Of a stretch of 64,000 nt of DNA, positions 61,294 through 64,000 are shown piece after piece. Each line of letters starts with the position of its first letter. Position 1 is the stretch's first letter. The notes below the pieces were generated by a model. That model was not told where the DNA came from. It saw nothing but the letters and a program-made list of their open reading frames with translations, and searched no databases. The position numbers and the translations under genes were made by a program. Source of the DNA: DASSKK01 sp035690495 (GTDB taxonomy: Bacteria; Actinomycetota; Actinomycetes; Propionibacteriales; Nocardioidaceae); assembly GCA_035690495.1 (NCBI GenBank), contig DASSKK010000002.1, positions 27,345-91,344 of the forward strand. Direction: 5' to 3'.

Positions 61294-62100
61294 TCACCGA
61301 CGGTCGACATGGACGACGTCCCCGGCACCCAGCGCCACCTCGCCGAAGTCGGTGGCCACGAGCAGCCGGCCGTCGGCGTCGACGCCGACCGCCTGCCCGC
61401 GGATCTGCCGTCCGTCCGGGACGTCGACGCGTACGTCGCGACCCACCGTCTCGCACCTGGACAGGTACGCCGTGCGCAACCCGCCCGCGGGGTCGCCCTT
61501 CTCGCCGAGCCAGTCGAGGTAGCCGGCGCGGAGCTCGGCGAGCAGCGCAGCCAGCAGCGTTCCCCGGTCCAGGCGCCCGGCACCTTCGAGCAGCAAGGAG
61601 GTGGCGTGCGGGACCGGGAGCTCGGCACGGGTCGTCGACACGTTGAGCCCGAGACCGAGCACGACCGCAGGAGCTGCCGGTGTGTCGATCCGCTCCAGCA
61701 GGATGCCGGCGAGCTTGCGGTCGCCCACGAGCACGTCGTTCGGCCACTTGAGCATTCCCGGCACGCCCGTGCACCGCCGTACCGCGTCCGTGGCCGCCAC
61801 ACCCGCGAGCAACGGCAGCCACGGCCATCGTGCGGCCGGCACACCTTCGGGGCGCAGCAGCACCGAGAACGTGAGGGCCGCACGCGCCGGCGTCAGCCAG
61901 CCACGGTCCAGCCGGCCGCGCCCGCGCGTCTGGTGCTCCGCGACCAGCACCGCGCCCTCATGCTCGCCGTCGCGGGCCCGCTCGGCGAGCAGGGCATTGG
62001 TGGAGGCGGCCTCCTCCAGCACCTCCACCCGCCACCACGGGTGCAGGCCCGACCAGGCAGCAGGGTCCAGCGGTGGGCGAGCAGGGAGGTCGGCGGTCAC
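61294..62100 (-). CDS. birA: Biotin-[acetyl-CoA-carboxylase] ligase
   Basis: 268-residue BPL without N-terminal DNA-binding domain, so a ligase only. RVEVLEEAASTNALLAERAR, GRGRLDRGWLTPARAALTFS, VLLRPEGVPAARWPWLPLLA, MLKWPNDVLVGDRKLAGILL and a small C-terminal domain. Attaches biotin to acyl-CoA carboxylase alpha subunits, fitting its place opposite the carboxylase gene. GTG at 62100 with CAATCT six bases upstream; much longer in-frame open sequence runs antisense to accD5 and is not real. Confidence 0.94.
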   Translation of the reverse strand: MTADLPARPPLDPAAWSGLHPWWRVEVLEEAASTNALLAERARDGEHEGAVLVAEHQTRGRGRLDRGWLTPARAALTFSVLLRPEGVPAARWPWLPLLAGVAATDAVRRCTGVPGMLKWPNDVLVGDRKLAGILLERIDTPAAPAVVLGLGLNVSTTRAELPVPHATSLLLEGAGRLDRGTLLAALLAELRAGYLDWLGEKGDPAGGLRTAYLSRCETVGRDVRVDVPDGRQIRGQAVGVDADGRLLVATDFGEVALGAGDVVHVDRR

Positions 62101-62105
62101 GGGAC

Positions 62106-62112
62106 TAGATTG
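62106..62112. promoter_or_regulatory. Overlapping divergent -10 elements of accD5 and birA
   Basis: TAGATT (62106-62111, plus) lies seven bases before the accD5 ATG; on the minus strand CAATCT (62107-62112) lies six bases before the birA GTG. Start codons are only 18 bases apart. Confidence 0.5.
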
Positions 62113-62118
62113 ACGCAC

Positions 62119-63762
62119 ATGAGCCAAGCAGCCCAGCAGCGGCCCGGCGAGGGCACCGAGGTGCCTTCGGACATCGACATCCACTCGACCGCCGGCAAGA
62201 TCACCGACCTCGAGCGGCGGCTCCAGGACGCGGTGCACGCAGGCTCCCAGCGCGCCATCGAGAAGCAGCACAAGGTCGGCAAGAAGACCGCCCGGGAGCG
62301 GATCGAGGAGCTGCTCGACGACGGTTCGTTCGTGGAGCTCGACGAGCTGGCCCGGCACCGCTCCACGGCGTTCGGCATGGACCGCAAGCGTCCCTACGGC
62401 GACGGCGTGGTGACCGGCTACGGCACCGTGGACGGCCGGCAGGTCTGCGTGTTCGCGCAGGACTTCACGGTCTTCGGGGGATCGCTGGGACAGGTCTTCG
62501 GGGAGAAGATCGTCAAGGTGATGGACCTGGCCACCAAGACCGGCTGCCCGGTCATCGGGATCAACGACTCGGGCGGCGCACGCATCCAGGAGGGCGTGGT
62601 CTCGCTCGGGCTGTACGGCGAGATCTTCCGTCGCAACGTGCACGCGTCCGGGGTGATCCCGCAGATCTCGCTGATCACCGGTCCGTGCGCCGGCGGCGCC
62701 GTCTACTCGCCCGCCGTCACCGACTTCACCGTGATGGTCGACCAGACCTCGCACATGTTCATCACCGGCCCGGACGTGATCAAGACGGTCACCGGCGAGG
62801 ACGTGTCGATGGAGGACCTCGGCGGCGCCCGGTCGCACAACACCAAGTCCGGCAACGCCCACTACATGGGCTCCGACGAGTCCGACGCGATCGACTACGT
62901 CAAGGCACTGCTGTCCTTCCTGCCGCAGAACAACCTCGACGAGCTGCCCGCGTACGACGACCCGGCGGACCTCGAGGTCTCCGACACCGACCGGTCCCTC
63001 GACTCGTTGGTCCCGGACTCGCCGAACCAGCCCTACGACATGCACACGGTCATCGAGTCGGTCCTCGATACTGATGACGACGGGAGGGGGGAGTTCCTCG
63101 AGGTGCAGGCGATGTTCGCGCCGAACATCGTGGTCGGCTTCGGGCGCGTGGAGGGCCGCCCGGTAGGCGTGGTGGCCAACCAGCCGATGCAGTTCGCCGG
63201 CACGCTGGACATCGACGCCTCGGAGAAGGCGGCGCGGTTCGTGCGCACCTGCGACGCCTTCAACATCCCGGTGCTGACCTTCGTCGACGTGCCAGGCTTC
63301 CTGCCGGGCACCGACCAGGAGTGGAACGGCATTATCCGGCGCGGCGCGAAGCTGATCTACGCCTACGCCGAGGCGACCGTCCCGCTGGTCACGATCATCA
63401 CCCGCAAGGCCTACGGCGGCGCGTACGACGTGATGGGGTCCAAGCACCTCGGTGCGGACGTCAACCTCGCCTGGCCCACCGCGCAGATCGCGGTGATGGG
63501 CGCGCAGGGCGCGGTGAACATCCTCTACCGCAAGGAGCTCGCGGAGGCGGGCGAGTCCGGCACCGAGGAGGACCGCCGGGCGGAGCTGGTCACCGAGTAC
63601 GAGGACCACCTGGCCAATCCCTACCTCGCCGCCGAGCGCGGGTACGTGGATGCGGTCATCCACCCGCACGAGACGCGCACCGAGATCGTCCGGGCGCTCC
63701 GGCTGCTGCGCACCAAGCGGGAGACGCTGCCGCCGAAGAAGCACGGCAACATCCCGCTCTAG
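62119..63762 (+). CDS. accD5: Acyl-CoA carboxylase beta subunit (AccD5-like)
   Basis: 547-residue carboxyltransferase, propionyl/acetyl-CoA type. IEELLDDGSFVELDELARHR, VTGYGTVDGRQVCVFAQDFT, CPVIGINDSGGARIQEGVVS, GPCAGGAVYSPAVTDF, the C-terminal VDVPGFLPGTDQEWNGIIRR and YGGAYDVMGSKHLGADVN. Makes methylmalonyl-CoA (or malonyl-CoA) with a biotinylated alpha subunit encoded elsewhere. Leaderless start after TAGATT. Confidence 0.96.
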   Translation: MSQAAQQRPGEGTEVPSDIDIHSTAGKITDLERRLQDAVHAGSQRAIEKQHKVGKKTARERIEELLDDGSFVELDELARHRSTAFGMDRKRPYGDGVVTGYGTVDGRQVCVFAQDFTVFGGSLGQVFGEKIVKVMDLATKTGCPVIGINDSGGARIQEGVVSLGLYGEIFRRNVHASGVIPQISLITGPCAGGAVYSPAVTDFTVMVDQTSHMFITGPDVIKTVTGEDVSMEDLGGARSHNTKSGNAHYMGSDESDAIDYVKALLSFLPQNNLDELPAYDDPADLEVSDTDRSLDSLVPDSPNQPYDMHTVIESVLDTDDDGRGEFLEVQAMFAPNIVVGFGRVEGRPVGVVANQPMQFAGTLDIDASEKAARFVRTCDAFNIPVLTFVDVPGFLPGTDQEWNGIIRRGAKLIYAYAEATVPLVTIITRKAYGGAYDVMGSKHLGADVNLAWPTAQIAVMGAQGAVNILYRKELAEAGESGTEEDRRAELVTEYEDHLANPYLAAERGYVDAVIHPHETRTEIVRALRLLRTKRETLPPKKHGNIPL

Positions 63763-63765
63763 AGT
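63760..63765 (+). promoter_or_regulatory. -10 element of the terminal phosphatase gene
   Basis: TAGAGT, overlapping the accD5 stop, six bases before GTG 63772; GGAGGG also lies in this gap, so either mode is possible. Confidence 0.45.
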
Positions 63766-63771
63766 GGAGGG

Positions 63772-64000
63772 GTGCGTCGCACCCTCGCCGCCCTGACGAC
63801 CGCCGTCCTCACGGTGGCCGGTCTCGTCGGGCCCGCATGCTCGGCGGACCGTGACGTCCACGTCCGCTCGGCGCGGTCCGCGGGTGACGACGCGGTGCGG
63901 TACGTCGTGGCGATCTCCGTCGACGGCCTCAACCCCGACGCCATCCGGCGGCTCGGGCGGGAGGGTGCACCGGCCTTCCACCGGCTCGTCGAGGAGGGCG
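63772..64000 (+). CDS. Alkaline phosphatase/phosphodiesterase family lipoprotein (partial)
   Basis: First 76 codons of a gene cut by the window end. Translation begins VRRTLAALTTAVLTVAGLVG, a signal peptide with a possible lipobox Cys in GPACSADRD, then a mature part with VVAISVDGLNPDAIRRLGRE and a following APAFHRLVEEG. The V-x-x-I-S-V-D-G-L pattern is the metal-binding start of type I phosphodiesterase/nucleotide pyrophosphatase and related alkaline phosphatases. Substrate unknown. Confidence 0.8.
   Translation, partial: MRRTLAALTTAVLTVAGLVGPACSADRDVHVRSARSAGDDAVRYVVAISVDGLNPDAIRRLGREGAPAFHRLVEEG

Noticed and set aside
62101..63981. In-frame upstream extension of birA across accD5
   Set aside because: The extension is antisense to conserved carboxylase sequence; BPL homology begins at the GTG at 62100.

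Overview
The window is about 70% GC with dense, overlapping gene pairs, GTG/TTG starts and many leaderless promoters. Marker genes (WhiB2, MtrAB-LpqB, FbiA/FbiB, long-form HPF, NAD-dependent glutamate dehydrogenase of the 1600-residue class, DUF3499, Rv3235-like protein) place it in an actinomycete. The gene content and the absence of mycolate genes suggest a Nocardioides-like (Propionibacteriales) chromosome; this is inferred from gene content and style, not from a marker tree. No rRNA, tRNA, prophage, transposase or CRISPR array was seen.

Layout. 50-5593 (minus strand): a tight Tad/Flp pilus operon (tadA, tadB, tadC, a small pilin-like gene, two TadE-like pseudopilins, one TadG-like protein) with a SigB/SigF-family sigma factor behind it. 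5861-8704: a split NHEJ module, with LigD polymerase and LigD ligase as separate genes divergent from ku. 8828-18178: catabolism (M20 deacylase, NAD-glutamate dehydrogenase, tryptophan 2,3-dioxygenase, a DUF2505 protein, P5C dehydrogenase). 18230-22579: a TadZ/CpaE-like ATPase and CpaB-like SAF protein, plausibly the missing part of the Tad system, next to a small BldC/excisionase-type HTH gene, a LysM protein and an Rv3235-like protein.

22576-63762 follows the order of M. tuberculosis Rv3235-Rv3280 from memory: secA, response regulator, hpf, comF, lpqB-mtrB-mtrA, sahH, CDF transporter, SIS protein, Trm112-like, manB, DUF3499, Rv3259-like, whiB2, fbiA, fbiB, manC, TIGR03089, LCP genes, purE, purK, birA, accD5. 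tmk, manA, wbbL and rmlD are missing from the block. Inserted in it is a five-gene operon (48444-55174): a tandem GT2 protein, UDP-galactopyranose mutase, a GlfT2-like galactofuranosyltransferase and a two-gene ABC exporter. With the adjacent pair of LCP transferases this reads as a compact galactofuranan synthesis, export and wall-attachment system.

Non-coding structure. Many genes begin 6-8 bases after a TAGNNT (or TANNNT) hexamer with no ribosome binding site, the classic leaderless layout; three regulators share CATGAT instead. A 59-base core, 56/59 identical, occurs twice (16471 and 26774), each time flanked by copy-specific but mutually complementary arms. There are also a 3 x 22 bp tandem repeat at 38747, a very long hairpin beside a perfect DnaA-box-like 9-mer at 8714-8800, and a strong hairpin at 48348.
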